DNA from: Phaseolus vulgaris | Taxonomy: Eukaryota > Streptophyta > Magnoliopsida > Fabales > Fabaceae | DNA length: 64,000 nt | NCBI RefSeq assembly: GCF_000499845.2 | Contig: NC_023753.2 | Location: forward strand, 1,364,001-1,428,000 | Reading direction: 5' to 3' | In this document: positions 48,601 to 60,787 of the stretch, piece after piece | Layout of the letters: each line of letters starts with the position of its first letter | How positions within the stretch are numbered: the stretch's first letter is position 1 | The notes under the pieces: generated by a model | The model's input: the letters and a program-made list of their open reading frames with translations, nothing else | Databases searched by the model: none | What the model was told of the DNA's origin: nothing | Translations under genes and position numbers: made by a program

Positions 48601-51600
48601 AGAAAAAACCCAAACCTTCCTAATAGAAATTCTGTCAGATACTGACCACAAACAGGACAGAGGTTTACCAAAATGAGGGTTAAAAACAACTAAAAAGCCA
48701 TAATGATGGAAGAGGCCCACACTTTTTTCAAAATTATTATCATTTCAATATTCATTAACTCCCAAGTCTCCTGTTGTTTTTCTTGGGTGTAATAAATATT
48801 GAATTCATTAATGTGTGCATTTGCTAGGCAATCGCTGGAGTTTGATACAATGTGAAATCTGTTAAAGCTAATCAGGCTCATAGGATAAGAAAGGATAAAA
48901 CAAAGATACCATGCACACACTTCTCCCTGTTTGGGAGGCAGGTGGAAAGGAGGGAAGAATTTTAAAGGATTTATCTTTCTTACATTTAAGTACCAATCTA
49001 AACAGAGAATAATGAAGCAACGAGTTTCAGTCCAGTAAAACAAAAGAAAATATGGAAAATATTAAGCACCATACAAACTGCCTTTTATAAATTATTGATA
49101 AGTTGCCAACAGTTAGAACTCACAGGAAGGTCTGAAATAACTTGACTTATTGCACTGCAAGCTGCAGCTGCTGCACCAGTTTGAACAGCATTGATGGATA
49201 CATCAATGAGAAAGAAGTACACTGCAGGCATTGGCTCACGAACCTACAAAAAATAGTGAATCACACACCAGTCGTAACAGACACTAAAGAATCAAGAAAC
49301 AAGAATAAAAGAAAAATAAGTCTTATTCCAGGCTGAGGCATAAACTGCTTAGTTCATTATAAGCTTAGAGCCATGAATAAACTAAGCCAACCTATGATGC
49401 ACCTATACTTCAATCTGTATCACATATCCGTATCTGTATCCAATACACTAGGATACTTTACCAATATTTACCGATGAAGTATCTAAGTTATAAAGTACTA
49501 ATATTTTTGTATGATAACTATAATTTGTAATTTTTTATTCTGACAATGTCTAATAATGTGATTTTAATTTTGGGTTACGCAATTGCAATGATATATTGAT
49601 TATATTTTAAGAATTTTTATACATTTTTCAATAGGTAGATCGTATATGTCACGTACGTATCCTTTTTTTTTATTGTCAAAATAAGTGTATTGCCATCCTA
49701 TCATATCCTATACACATTATCAATCCAGTACCCAAAAGATCAAAGAAACATGACTAAAATCCGAATAAAGAGACGTTTATAAAACCGGCAGCAATAGCAT
49801 AAAATGTAAATAAGCATGAAACACAAAATTGTTGCAATATTTTATCTACAGTGATTTTACATACATTACAAAAGTAAAACTGCACAAGAATTATTAGGTT
49901 CAGACATTTAGTAGCTATCTGCTCACTTCATAATTTCAGACTAGGAATATTTTTAATAAATTGAAATGCTAGAATAACCTCATCTAGCAGGATAAGCCTC
50001 TTGTTATTTGGTAGTAGAAATAATGTATTCTTTTAAAGTTAGGCTTTAGTTTATTTAGATGATACTGGGTCTAGTTTACATATTTAGGTCTCACTTTGGT
50101 TATGTGAGTGGTTGGCACGTTTAAATCCCACAAGAGCACCAACTTGTTCTCTAGCCTGATAAAAAGTTTAGGGACTTTTACTGGAAAAAGCATGAGGAAT
50201 ATCTTATTTGTGAGAAGGGACTCAGTTGCCTTTTTTACCTCTTCAGTAATTAATCCTATGAAGTAGAGCAGTACTCTTTTTTCATGAAATGAGATCATCC
50301 AATGGCCCTGCTATCAACTTTTAGGCAGTCATAATTGCTACGTTACTAGCAATTTAGCAACCATTAAAATTTCACTTATGCATCCAACAAATGCTGATCT
50401 AATTCAAGTTTAGTTTCTTTTCTTACAACTTGTATATTTTACCAAAATTCATCATTGTATAGCCTGGTATATTTTACAAATAAACTAACCATGAATTCTT
50501 TTGTTGCAACAAACTCAACCGTTCCCCTACACAGCTCAGGCCTTTCATCAGCATCTCTGCGTCGACCATCTGGACCTAAATTGCAGTGGTAGTCCCGTGG
50601 AGTTTCATCACTAAATCCTGTAACAGAAATATTAATGATAAAAAATGTTTGATAATGTCACAACTTGACAAAAAAGTAAAATCTTAATGAATAATCCTAT
50701 CATAAAAAAGCTAGAATTATGAGAAAATAGTGAGACCTTATATTTAATTCACTGAATTTTTTTTAACAAGTAAAAGGCTGACCAGAGGTACTATCCATAT
50801 TACATTGTAGGATCACATGCAACACAAGACTTCTACCCTGATGTGTCATGTCTACTTGACCAGAATCTGTTCTTACATGTTCTTCTGATATCTCTTTATA
50901 AAATATTTCATCCTTTTGGTGAGTGATGGATCTTGAGTACTTTGAATAAACAAACAATATATGTTATTATTTGATGACATATTTCATTGGCTCATCGGGT
51001 GGTTTTAAATAAGATTAGGCAATTAACTTCTAAATGGAGTAAGGCACACAATCTTCATGAAGGGTTTTCCTAGACAGATATGAAGAGGAATAAAGCAGCT
51101 TTGCTCCATTAATGTCTTCTCGTTTTCTTTTGCAGGATTATATGTCATTTTTTCCCCTAAGGAACCGACTCATCATCCCAATTCTTTCTTTGTCTTGAAG
51201 AATTTCTTTTATCAAAAATAAAAAAAGGACAGTCTACGTACGCCATGCACCAGGGTTAAACTGTGTTAATCATATTTTTTGGGTGAACAACTTAATTAAG
51301 GCGATGCTTGTTGAGCAAGTTTTTATAATTTAAGTGTTTATGTATAATTTGTTTTTATTACCAAAGAGGGAATAAAGTTAAATTGTATACAAATCAGTTG
51401 TAAAAAAATTGTAAATATCCTAGAGAGCTTATTAAAACAAGCAAAAGAGCAGCTTATTACAATAAGCTGCTTTCATAAGTTTCTCCAAACATACGCTGTG
51501 TCATAAGATAAGCCCATATAAGTTCTTTGAAATATGCCCTTAAAAGTAAGCATTAAACAACTAGGCATCAAAAGCATTAAAAAAAAACTTGTGATATGAA

Positions 51601-54600
51601 TAACAATATCAACCAACCACTAAATCACCGATTAACTTATCTTTACCAGCCAATCACAAGAAATTCACATTTATCCTCTAGTCACTCCAAGGGGAAGCAG
51701 CATAAGAAATTATATCGGCGTGTCATTTGCAGTTTCAATAAAATGACAACAAAAAATAGTAGGACGAGCAATTGAATAGCAGATATAAATAGTACTAACC
51801 GCACAAATTGCAGACAAAACGCCTTCCCTGATCAACGAATTTCATGAAGGGGTTTATATAAGCCTTGCAACGAGAGCAACGGACAGGACCACCCTCCCCA
51901 AAATCAACAACCTAAAATAATATGCATTCAGCCAAAAGATTAATTGAGAAAATAAATATACATTCTTCATTGGAGGCAATATTTTAGAAATAACAAGGAG
52001 TGAACATAGTGAATATTGTAACAGTTTACATTTACCACTACAGCTGTACAAAAAGATATTTGAAGATAGTAATTATGGGCTCAACAAGAGTCACTAATCT
52101 TATTAGAATAAAGTTAAAACAATTGAAAATGCTTAGCAGAAGCAGTGAATTTTCCAACATTCCCCAAGGTGATATTGGCAAATATAAGAAGGAAACCGAA
52201 AATTACACAATGAACAAACAAAGAAAACCAAAATATGTTAGTTCATGAATCCTTAATGTAGAAATTGGTTTAGGGAAATTTGTTCAAAGATTGTCTAGTT
52301 AAACAAGTTTTTCTTATAGTTCATGGTCGTCTAGTGAGAGTCCTATAATACACCAAAGGAGTGAAAAACGTCTTGCCTAGTAAAGTGTTTCTCGTCTACC
52401 CATTCAGTAAAGAACATCTCATATACTAATGAAGAATCTCTCATCTACCCATCTAATGGGAGCCCGTTTTGTATGCTCTTCTAGTGGAAGGTCGTCTTGC
52501 AAGCCATCAATGTCTACATCTAATGTGTTTCCACGTCATCCAAATGTGAAACACATGTTTCCCATGTCAAAGATTTTGTTGAGTGATACCCAGTGTGATC
52601 CTAGAGGAGTTTGTTACATCCATGTAGTATATATGGATAACGTGTGTAAAGCATGATGATGGGTTGTTGTTAAAGAATTGCAATTTGCAACATTAATTAT
52701 GTTGTGAGAATTCCTTGTATTGAGAGCGTAACAATTGAGTTGTTACTTAGCTAATTGCATTCTCATTAGTAGCTGCTAGTGAGGTGTTAGAGGATAAACC
52801 TACGAGCATGTCATCTGCTATAGTAAGTAAATAGAAGACTTAATGGTTATGAAGGAGGACATGAATTCACTTCATCTAAACAATACCTGGACTCAAGTTC
52901 ATAGACTTGTGGTTCTAGATTGGTTAGTTGTAAATGGATTTCCAAACAAAAGGATGGAATTCTAGGAACTAATCAAAAGATATTCAAGGCGATGAATTAA
53001 CCAAAAATTTGAGAAAGATGAATTAACCAAACTTCAATAGAATAACAACTAATACAGAAAATATCTATGACTTAGCACACTTCAAACGAAATAAAAAATC
53101 AGTACTTGAATAGGCTCCTCAGATGGGTGTGGAAGGGCCAGGGGTTGGACTAGCATAGCCAATTGCATTCCTGATGTTGTCAAAAGATCAGCAGTGCAAG
53201 GAACCTAATTCATTCAAAATAAAAGCAAAGCAAACGAAAGAAAATCAATACAAATTACAGGTATCCCTAAATTGTCAAATTACGTCACCAACCTAGAAAA
53301 TAATTTTAAGACAAAAATTCACTTAAAGTAAAAGAAATTTCTTTAGAAAGAGAAGAACACATCAATAGAGTGAGTTATCTTCTTAGGAAAAAAAATATAC
53401 ATTAAAACTTTTCAAAAACCAAATCATAAAATGCAGCCACAAAATACAACTCTATACACTTAAGTAATAAAAAAGGAGGGTGTCTTGGCGCATGATTGCA
53501 TGAGGCCACCACCTAGTGGGAGTATATGGAAAATAAGTGGAGAGTCTATTTCCAATAATTGAACCTGTGACATCCAGGTCACAAGGCAGAAACCTTACCA
53601 CTGCACCAAGGCTCATCCTCTATAGAAACAAGTAATACAGATGGAGCCAAGAAATCATAGCATTTCTTATGACCTTGCTTAAAGATAAATAACATTGCAG
53701 ACATTAGACATGACCTGATTGATTGTGCACTTCATGAAACGTGGACTGCAATTCCCTGTGTCTCTTACAATGAAATCACTTGTAGCAGGCTGGACAAAAA
53801 AAAGTAATGCAATGTAAATGACTTTCCAGAATAATGGGGAAAAGGTAATTTATAATATTAAAGACCAAGAACAATCAAGTGTACTTATTAAGCCTTAACT
53901 TCAACATAAAGTCATTTATGTCTATCTCTAGTTTGTTTAAATAAAAAAGCATAGATCAGTAATTTTCAAATGACTACCGGAGGAATGGTTGCCTGGTTGC
54001 CTTGACGAGTTTCATGCAAAATCACAGAGGAACCAGGAGTAGGTCTTGGAATTTGATTGGGATCAATTTTGGAAGGACCTGCCATAGGGGCTCCAGCTTG
54101 ACCAACAGCAGGTGAGATGGTAGTAGTCATAGACTGATTTGGCAATGGTGGTGGCATGCCAAACATCTGAGGAGGCTGTGAAGGACCAGGAACAGGAGGA
54201 GGTGGTGCTACCTACATAATTCCCAATAATCAGAATCCATACCACTTTTCAAAAGATGGATAAATGCACATAGGACATATTACACACAGTGTGGGTACTA
54301 GATATGGTAAGGCATTAGCAACACTTAAATAATACACACTGACAATTATACAAATGAAGTGTTTACTGCTGCAAATGCCTATTCATCTTTTCACAATAAT
54401 AAACACTAATTCTCAAAAACATCCTATTCCTATTTAAAGGCTTATAGACATTATACCAAACTCGTAGGCACAAATGAGAAGAGTTGTATAACACAACATA
54501 AAGAAAATATCATATTGTGTCTGTTTTAAACTAAGACCAGAGGCAACAGCAGATATGTCATATGAGCATAAATGCTTAAGGCCTGTTTGGGTAGGGTTCT

Positions 54601-56925
54601 CCATAAGCACTAATAGGAAAAGGAAAAATGAAACAAGTTGAGCATAAGTACAAATTAGTTTATGCATGTCAAAAATCATCTTTTAGATAAGTTAATATAA
54701 GGAAGTTCTTACAAATAAGTCTCCGGAGAAACTCTTTTCATTTTTTTCTTCTTAGTTTCTTCTCTTAGAAATGCTTATGGAAAAATTTATGCATACACAC
54801 CCTTCCTTTAACCATTCATAATCACTGAACTTGCTGGAAATAGAAAAGAAACAGAAAAAAAATAGGTATGAATTGGAGAAATAAGTGGAAAGCTTCAAAG
54901 GTTCTTATTTTTATTGTTACAGTCATATTTTGTGCAGCTATTAATAGTTTGCGCTAACTGGTTAGAGGCAAATACAACAGATTCACAGCAAAACTTGTAC
55001 CATTGCATATACATAGGACAGCATTCTTTTCGGGCATCCTTAGTGTGATGGGTTAATAAACAATACTTGTATGAGAACTACTCATCAATAGCTGTATTCT
55101 TCTGTCTTTTACTTTCTTTAACTTTTTATTAAAATATATAAAATCACATCGATGCAATTATACATGGTACTGAAGAACATATGAATACACCACAATTAAA
55201 ATGGTCTTTCGTCTTAATTAGGTGCAGAATTTATAAAATATAAATGGATTTACTATTTTTAAATATGTAAACTTGTATTCATAACTTTCTGGGTGTATTA
55301 AATATCCAATGCCTGTTTCGTAAGTTCTTTTTAAGACTCTTTTTGCAACAAAGATTCTGATAAAAATTATATTTGTAAGTTTCTTCTACTTTTAAAACCA
55401 ACAAATACATTTCAATGTATCTCTTCTGAAACTGAACTATGGAACCACAATTTAGAACCTCCATTCAACGAGCTATCATAAGAAACCACCATCACTTATG
55501 AATCCTCTTTCAACCAATTAAAAAACAATGTATTGCTGTAGGCCCACAACTTTGCTGATAATGCCTACACATATCCTTGTTTGTAAATACATAAATTAAT
55601 AAATTTGAGAGAAAAGATACGCAAATGTGTTTTGAATTTGCTTGAGTGCATTTTCCACCCAGAAGAATAGACTTATTTGTAGTCAAGTCAAGAGTATTAC
55701 AAAGATGATTAATACACCAAAACAATTTAAAAGAGAACAATTAAGATACCGCTACTTCCTAGATCCATTGAACCTAGCTATGAGAAATATCTAGGCTGTT
55801 TGGACAAAATAACATTAAAAAAGCTCTTATCTCCAAAAATAAAACCATTTCCAACAAAAAAATGTGTACTCATTTTTCCTGTTTGGCACAAGACAAAAAA
55901 ATTAGAAGGTCCATTATTTTGTCATCTGCTTATGCTAAAGACTACGCAGTCAACAAAATCTTTTTTCCTTTAAAAACGCAGGAAAAGACTGTTTCTTGTA
56001 GTTTTTTTTGTACAAGAATAGGTTACATTTTTTTATCAATTCATCCAACAAATATTTGCTAAAAAACATTTAAATACAATAAAGTTCAGATGTAGAGAAG
56101 AGCTACCTGCTGGGCTTGCATCTGCCAAGAAGGTGCTCCAAAAGGTGAACTTGGAGGCTGCATTATTCCTTGAGGTGCCATGGGATAGGGGGGTTGGGGT
56201 TGACCAACTGCACCTGGAGGAGCTCTCATAGTTGGAGGAGGTCCAACCGGAGGTTGTGTCACACTGCCCACAGGAAAGCGTTGGGGACCTGCCAAAGCCC
56301 CAGCAGAAAATACAGGCGGCCCATTATTCATCAAATTACCCGGTGCACTGCCAGGGACCACAGCTGGGGGAGCACTCATTGGCGGTGAAGAAAAAGGACT
56401 CGGACTCGGACTAGGACGAGCACCAGGAGCCATTGGAGGTGGCACTAGCGGACGGATTTGCGGAGAACCACCAGGAACCCCAGAAACAGGGGCAGCACCA
56501 CTAACCACCGGCGGATGAGACCCAGGAGGAGGGGGCCTTGACACAAAAGATGGAGGTTGACCAGGAGGTGGCCCAGTGGGCCTTCCAGGAGCAACATTTG
56601 GTGGAAATGTAGACAATGGTTGTCCAGTAGGAGGCCCTACAGGCCTCGCCATTGCTCCAGGAGGTGGTCCAGGTCGTGAAAACGGAGTTGAGGAACCAGG
56701 GATCCCCGCTGGAGAGGCCGAAGAAGGAAAAGGTGGTGGCTGACCAAATGGGGGAGGTCTAGAAACAGGATTTGAGGACATGGGAGGCCGATTAAGATTC
56801 AAATTCTGCATATTATCAGCAATTGCATCAGGAGTGCCCCTAATGTTAGGAACATAATTAGGGGGAGGTGGCTGTGGTGTGTTACTGCCGGGTCTAGGTG
56901 CCCCTGGAGGCACAGGAGCAGCCAT
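39609..56925 (-). CDS. SEC24: COPII coat protein SEC24 (SEC24A-like)
   Basis: Twenty-four coding exons on the minus strand: 56107-56925, 53978-54211, 53715-53789, 53106-53204, 51800-51911, 50490-50617, 49124-49243, 48265-48345, 47696-47773, 47506-47598, 46157-46211, 45419-45495, 45020-45091, 44809-44892, 43917-44036, 43765-43833, 42839-42916, 42563-42701, 42184-42348, 41600-41745, 41141-41320, 40792-40868, 40646-40677 and 39609-39718. Every phase agrees and the product is 1080 residues, as expected. SEC24 is the cargo-selecting inner-coat subunit paired with SEC23 at ER exit sites. A Pro/Gly-rich disordered N terminus spans about 1-350. A zinc finger has Cys421, 424, 443 and 446 (CSRC, CNLC). 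The trunk starts with YFFLIDVS and [14 protein letters not shown], then [16 protein letters not shown] gelsolin-like C terminus includes CLIYVGD and [15 protein letters not shown]-terminal [13 protein letters not shown] matches the plant SEC24A (At3g07100, ERMO2) type. Confidence 0.95.
43359..43422. repeat. 32-bp imperfect tandem repeat in SEC24 intron 16
   Basis: The unit CTAGGAAAACTGRTCCAGCA plus ATACCACCCTCC is present twice (43359-43390 and 43391-43422) with two mismatches. It is higher in GC than the flanking intron. Confidence 0.85.
46350..47110 (-). other. Possible retroelement insertion in SEC24 intron 10
   Basis: Intron 10 (46212-47505) contains a compositionally distinct, purine-rich block. 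Within it a 94-codon minus frame (46353-46637) is open, and the plus strand has direct strings such as TTTGTTTCTGA / TCTGTTTCTGAG repeated near 46650 and 47080. This resembles part of an LTR retroelement, but no domain or clean terminus can be shown. Confidence 0.3.
49410..49715 (-). repeat. Possible dispersed repeat, copy D, in SEC24 intron 6
   Basis: CTATGATGCACC, then TATCCGTATCTGTATCCAAT, with a GTACGTATCC string at the far end and TCTGACAATGTCTAATA between, are reminiscent of the 17.6/60-kb family. The copy is too diverged to be certain. Confidence 0.3.
52260..52860. other. Atypical block in SEC24 intron 4
   Basis: The 51912-53105 intron contains a block with several related CGTCTAGTGAGAG / CGTCTTGCCTAGTAAAG / CTCGTCTACCCA-like units and a plus-strand 75-codon frame (52429-52656). 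This looks like a decayed LTR or other insertion. No protein domain was recognised. Confidence 0.3.
53470..53629 (-). mobile_element. tRNA-derived SINE (Au-SINE-like) in SEC24 intron 3
   Basis: On the minus strand the segment reads GAGCCTTGGTGCAGTGGTAA, then CCTTGTGACCTGGATGTCAC, then AGGTTCAATTATTGGAAA. These are the polymerase III A-box (TGGTGCAGTGG) and a degenerate B-box (GGTTCAATT) of tRNA-derived plant SINEs, close to the Au SINE consensus as I remember it. The 3' end runs out in a T-run. The 8-bp string AAGTAATA flanks it at 53462-53469 and 53630-53637 as a target-site duplication. It is shorter than a full Au SINE and probably internally deleted. It lies in the host gene's sense orientation. 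Confidence 0.75.
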
Positions 56926-57265
56926 TGCTGAATCAAATCAAATCAAATCCAAACTCAATTTCTAACAATCCTCCCTCCGCTTCGCCAGATTATCAAAATA
57001 GTACCGTAAAAACAAAGATCCAAATCTACAAGGATCACAGATTCAATAATCATTTCATAATTCCAGAAAAATTGACACAAAAAAACAAGAATCATAACAC
57101 GTGAGCGTGAATCGATGAATCGATCCGCAATAAAAATGATTGAATCAGAATGCAAATTACGATAAGGTAAAGGAAGAGGAAAAAACCTGGTGCGAGATCG
57201 ATCGAATCGGAAAAAATTGGGAGCAGAAAGAGCTTAGATCGGAGAAGGGGGTTTTAGAGAGTGGT
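56926..57265 (-). promoter_or_regulatory. SEC24 5' UTR with a probable leader intron
   Basis: Reading the minus strand, a donor CACCAG|GTTTTTTCC lies at 57186. An acceptor ATTCAG lies 2 bp before the ATG (cag at 56928-56930). An intron of about 259 bp (56928-57186) in the leader is therefore likely. The exon upstream, with GATCTAAGCTCTTTCTGCTC, looks like a plant first exon. No TATA box is obvious. Confidence 0.5.
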
Positions 57266-59837
57266 TAAATGGTTGTGCGTAAAAATAACTTATTAATATC
57301 ACTCTCTTATTTGTTTTCGGTCATGTGTAACTGTTCAAGACCAATTTCGTTCGGGTTATTATCATTTCCAATTGCCAAACCTGCGCAATGTTTTTATCGC
57401 CTAGTGCTACTAGTGGTCCTAATAGGTTTTTTTGGCTTTTCTGCAAATTTTAAGGAATATTGTAAAAGAATCATATTCACTGAATTCTTTAATTTATATT
57501 TAGATTATATTATATATATTCTTGGATACTAGTGAAAAAAATTGCATTGTTTAATTCAGTTTAGGGTAATCTGGTTAATTTATTGATTATTTAAAGTTTT
57601 GTATTGTTGACCATCAAAAAACACTTTTTAAAACAAATTGATTTTAGAAAACACTATTTTAATTGTTTTAATTATTTGAAAACAGTCGTTTTTATGGTTT
57701 TACCTGTCTCCTAGTCAATTCAAAATAAAGTTTAAGAAAAATTCAAACTAGAATTTGAGACTTTTTTAAAGTATAAATAATTAAGAGTGGCAAAACATAT
57801 CAAACTATTTTAATATCATCTGATTTCGGTTAAAAGTGGGACGAATTAGTTGATTCTTCAAGGTTATACGGATTAAAATTGATTTTACGGATTAAAATTG
57901 ATTTTTTATATCGTTATAGGATAGTTGAGAGGTTGATTTGTCATTTTAAAAAAAAATTATCATTTGTTTAATTTGAATTTATTTATTTGATTGTAGTAAT
58001 TAATATCTTTTTTGACAATAAAATGCAATAAAAATGAATCAAACTTTAATATTTTAATCACACAAAATTAAATGTTTAAAAAAAATATATATTAACAATA
58101 CATCAATAAATTAAATAATATAAAAAAAATATAAATAAATTTTTATATAGAGCATTGAACACTCCAATTTCAACTCAAAACATGAGATTCACTCTAAAAA
58201 TATAAAAATATAGAAATCCTCATTATGTAATATATCTTTTCCTCTGTTGAAAAGGTAAATTAAAAAAATTCAACAAATTTTTGTTTTTGATAAAAGTAGA
58301 ACATAATTCATCGATAAATAACAATTTTTGAAGATTTGACTTTAATAAATTAAAAGAGTAAATATTAAGTAAGATAAAATAATTTTATATATTTTTCTAA
58401 TAACCATAAAATTCATTTATCTCAACTATTTATTATAAAAATAATTTAAATGTTTCCAAAGAAACAAAAACAAAAAAATAATTACAAATGATATGTACAT
58501 ATATTATCACTTCTTTATTTATTTGCATCATCTATATTTTGATTATAACTGCTACTTTTTCTCTTTATCCCAATAAATATACGAACTCTTTAGTAAATAT
58601 GGTCTTATGAGTTATCTGATCGTAATATTAGGGATAATGGAAAAATATTCCAATAAATAAAATCGCTTATGATAAAGAGATGTATTAAAAATAAGAAAGA
58701 GGTGTTACTGATATTTTAATTTTCAATTTATGATATTAAAAACATAATTAAATGACAGTTATAGTATTTTATGTAAAAAGATGACTATTTATAGAATTAT
58801 ATAAATATTATATTAATAACATTAAATGGCACATTAATATTTTTTTATAACTTTAGTTTCTTTACTATATTCACAGAGATGAATAAAGGAGTATTTTTTA
58901 TAAAAAAAAATTCATAAATATCTGTAATTTTTATAAAACAAGTATTTAAAGAAAAAGCAAAAACATTTCACTATTTGAGAAAAAAACTTGTAAACACTTA
59001 TTAAAAATGATTTAAATTAAATATTTTTCGTAAAATGAAATCAACTCATACATCTCAAATTCCAGAAAACTTAAATAAGATTTTGTTCCATATAAAAGTT
59101 AAACATATAATTTTGTTTAACTTATAAATTTATTTTCTTATTTTATTTTTTATAAGTAGAAAAGGTTTACTCAAATGTAGTCTAAATATTTGAAAACTTA
59201 AAATATGAAATATTTTCTCTATACCGTTGCAAAAGCAATTCATGACTAATATAAATAACAAATTCTATTTACATTAATAACACTAACATTAGTGAAAACA
59301 AAGGGGCATTGTGTATGCAATATTTTTCTTTTACTCCATTTTCACAGAAAAGAACTATACATACAAAATATAATTTTGAATAAGTCGAAATTGAAAAGTA
59401 AAAAATTGAGTGCAGAAAGTGATTGAAAATAAAAGTTATTTTATTTTATATGTGAGATTTGGTGTGGAAATGTGTGAGAGTATGGTCTCTTTGTTACCTT
59501 AAAACAAGGAACTAATGAAAGACTGGAAAAGTCATATAAATATTAAAAATTAAAAATAATTTTATTTTTTAAGTAATTTTTATAAAATGACAAAATACTG
59601 CATTGTATTAATAAAATAATATATATTAAATAAGGGTAGAATCGAAAAAAATTATGTACATCAAAAAACGGTTATAATGGATAATCTCTTTTATATATAA
59701 GTATAGATTAATAATAGATTAATGGACAAATATTTACACATAAATCATATATATATATTACATTAATAGCAATTTATGTCCTCTATTATATACATTTCAA
59801 AGACAGTGGGTCTGACACGCCTTTTAAATTACATGTT
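57266..59837. other. AT-rich intergenic DNA between SEC24 and the GT77 gene
   Basis: No gene was seen. An 87-codon plus frame at 57269-57532 overlaps the SEC24 promoter and has no homology. The rest is low-complexity A/T sequence without definable elements. Confidence 0.5.
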
Positions 59838-59925
59838 CATACCTATCGGGTAGGACACGTATCGATGAAATATCCAAATTAAAAGAAAATTATTAATTTT
59901 TTGACAATTTTAACACAGTTCTAAC

Positions 59926-60374
59926 CTATGTAACACAGACACTAATACGACACAAACACTGATAGAGAGATACGTATAATCTCTCTAGAATGTAGGATAC
60001 AGGAACACACATATATATATATTATATAACTATGAATTATATAAATTAACAATAAAAATTTATGTGCACAAGAATGTTTCAAATTATTTTTAGAGCATGA
60101 AGATGTTTGTCATGACTGGTTCAAAATTTTTTTTTCCTTATTTTTATAATCATAATAAAAAAATTTACAATAAATTTGAGTTTTAAGAAAATTATTGTAT
60201 TTATCATTTTTAAAGTTGTGTTAAAATCGTGCTAAAATTGTCAGAAATCCAGCAAATATTTTTTAAATTAAACACTTTACCGATAAGTGTCCTATGAGTA
60301 TCGTACGAGTGTCGACACCGATATGTGTGTCCGACATGGACACGCTATTTGAGATATGTGTCTGAGCTTCATAG
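59926..60374 (+). repeat. Dispersed repeat, copy E2, nested insertion with 8-bp target duplication
   Basis: This is the most complete member. It starts CTATGTAACACAGACAC and ends GTGTCTGAGCTTCATAG; the last 17 bp are close to the reverse complement of the start. It is bounded by GTTCTAAC on both sides (59918-59925 and 60375-60382). Core blocks match copy A in order. An 8-bp target duplication is usual for hAT-type transposons, but no hAT terminal motif is clear and no transposase is encoded. Confidence 0.72.
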
Positions 60375-60501
60375 GTTCTAACACAAATTTTTTTATAGAT
60401 CAGTGTCTCTTATACACATAAATCTTAATCTTTATTGTCAACTTATATAATTCATAACTATATTATAATATATAGATCTATGTCTTCCTATTTTACCTTT
60501 A

Positions 60502-60539
60502 TTCTAGAAATGATACGTAATTCTAGAAATGATACGTAA
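60502..60539. repeat. Perfect 19-bp tandem repeat (2 copies)
   Basis: TTCTAGAAATGATACGTAA occurs twice in succession. Confidence 0.9.
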
Positions 60540-60570
60540 TTCTGTGTCTGTATTTATACTTCTGTATCCG

Positions 60571-60787
60571 TATCATATAGTATTTATACTCAATAGGAGT
60601 GAGATTTATAAATTCTTTTAAAACTACAGAAGAAATAGGGAGTAAAAAAATGTAGGATATTTTATTGTTTGTATTTGCACTTCTATCATATAGTATTTAT
60701 ACTCAATAGGAGTGAGATTTATATATTTTTTTAAAAAAATTACAGAAGAAATTGGGAGTAAAAAAAAGGTAGGATATTTTGTTGTTG
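60571..60787. repeat. ~113-bp tandem duplication upstream of the GT77 gene
   Basis: A unit beginning TATCATATAGTATTTATACT at 60571 recurs at 60684. Both copies continue through CAATAGGAGTGAGATTTATA, an ACAGAAGAAAT motif and TAGGATATTTT. A few substitutions and A-run length changes separate them. It lies 390-600 bp before the coding start. Confidence 0.8.

Larger units (their letters stand above)
59838..60560 (-). repeat. Dispersed repeat, host copy E1 (interrupted)
   Basis: The flanks of the nested copy are a minus-strand member of the same family. Its 3' half is at 59838-59925 (GACACGTATCGATG... TTTGACAATTTTAACACAG). It resumes after the insertion at about 60375 with GTTCTAACACAAATTTTTTT and TATACACATAAATCTTAATC. 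There is an internal deletion near the junction. It includes a perfect 19-bp tandem repeat at 60502-60539. Confidence 0.6.

Noticed and set aside
53560..53620. A tRNA gene suggested by GTGCAGTGGTAA and GGTTCAATT
   Set aside because: The A- and B-box-like strings are there, but no cloverleaf or acceptor stem can be formed. The target duplication and T-rich tail identify a SINE.
56170..56414. Plus-strand frames opposite SEC24 exon 1
   Set aside because: Shadows of the Pro-rich SEC24 N-terminal exon, which is well supported on the minus strand.
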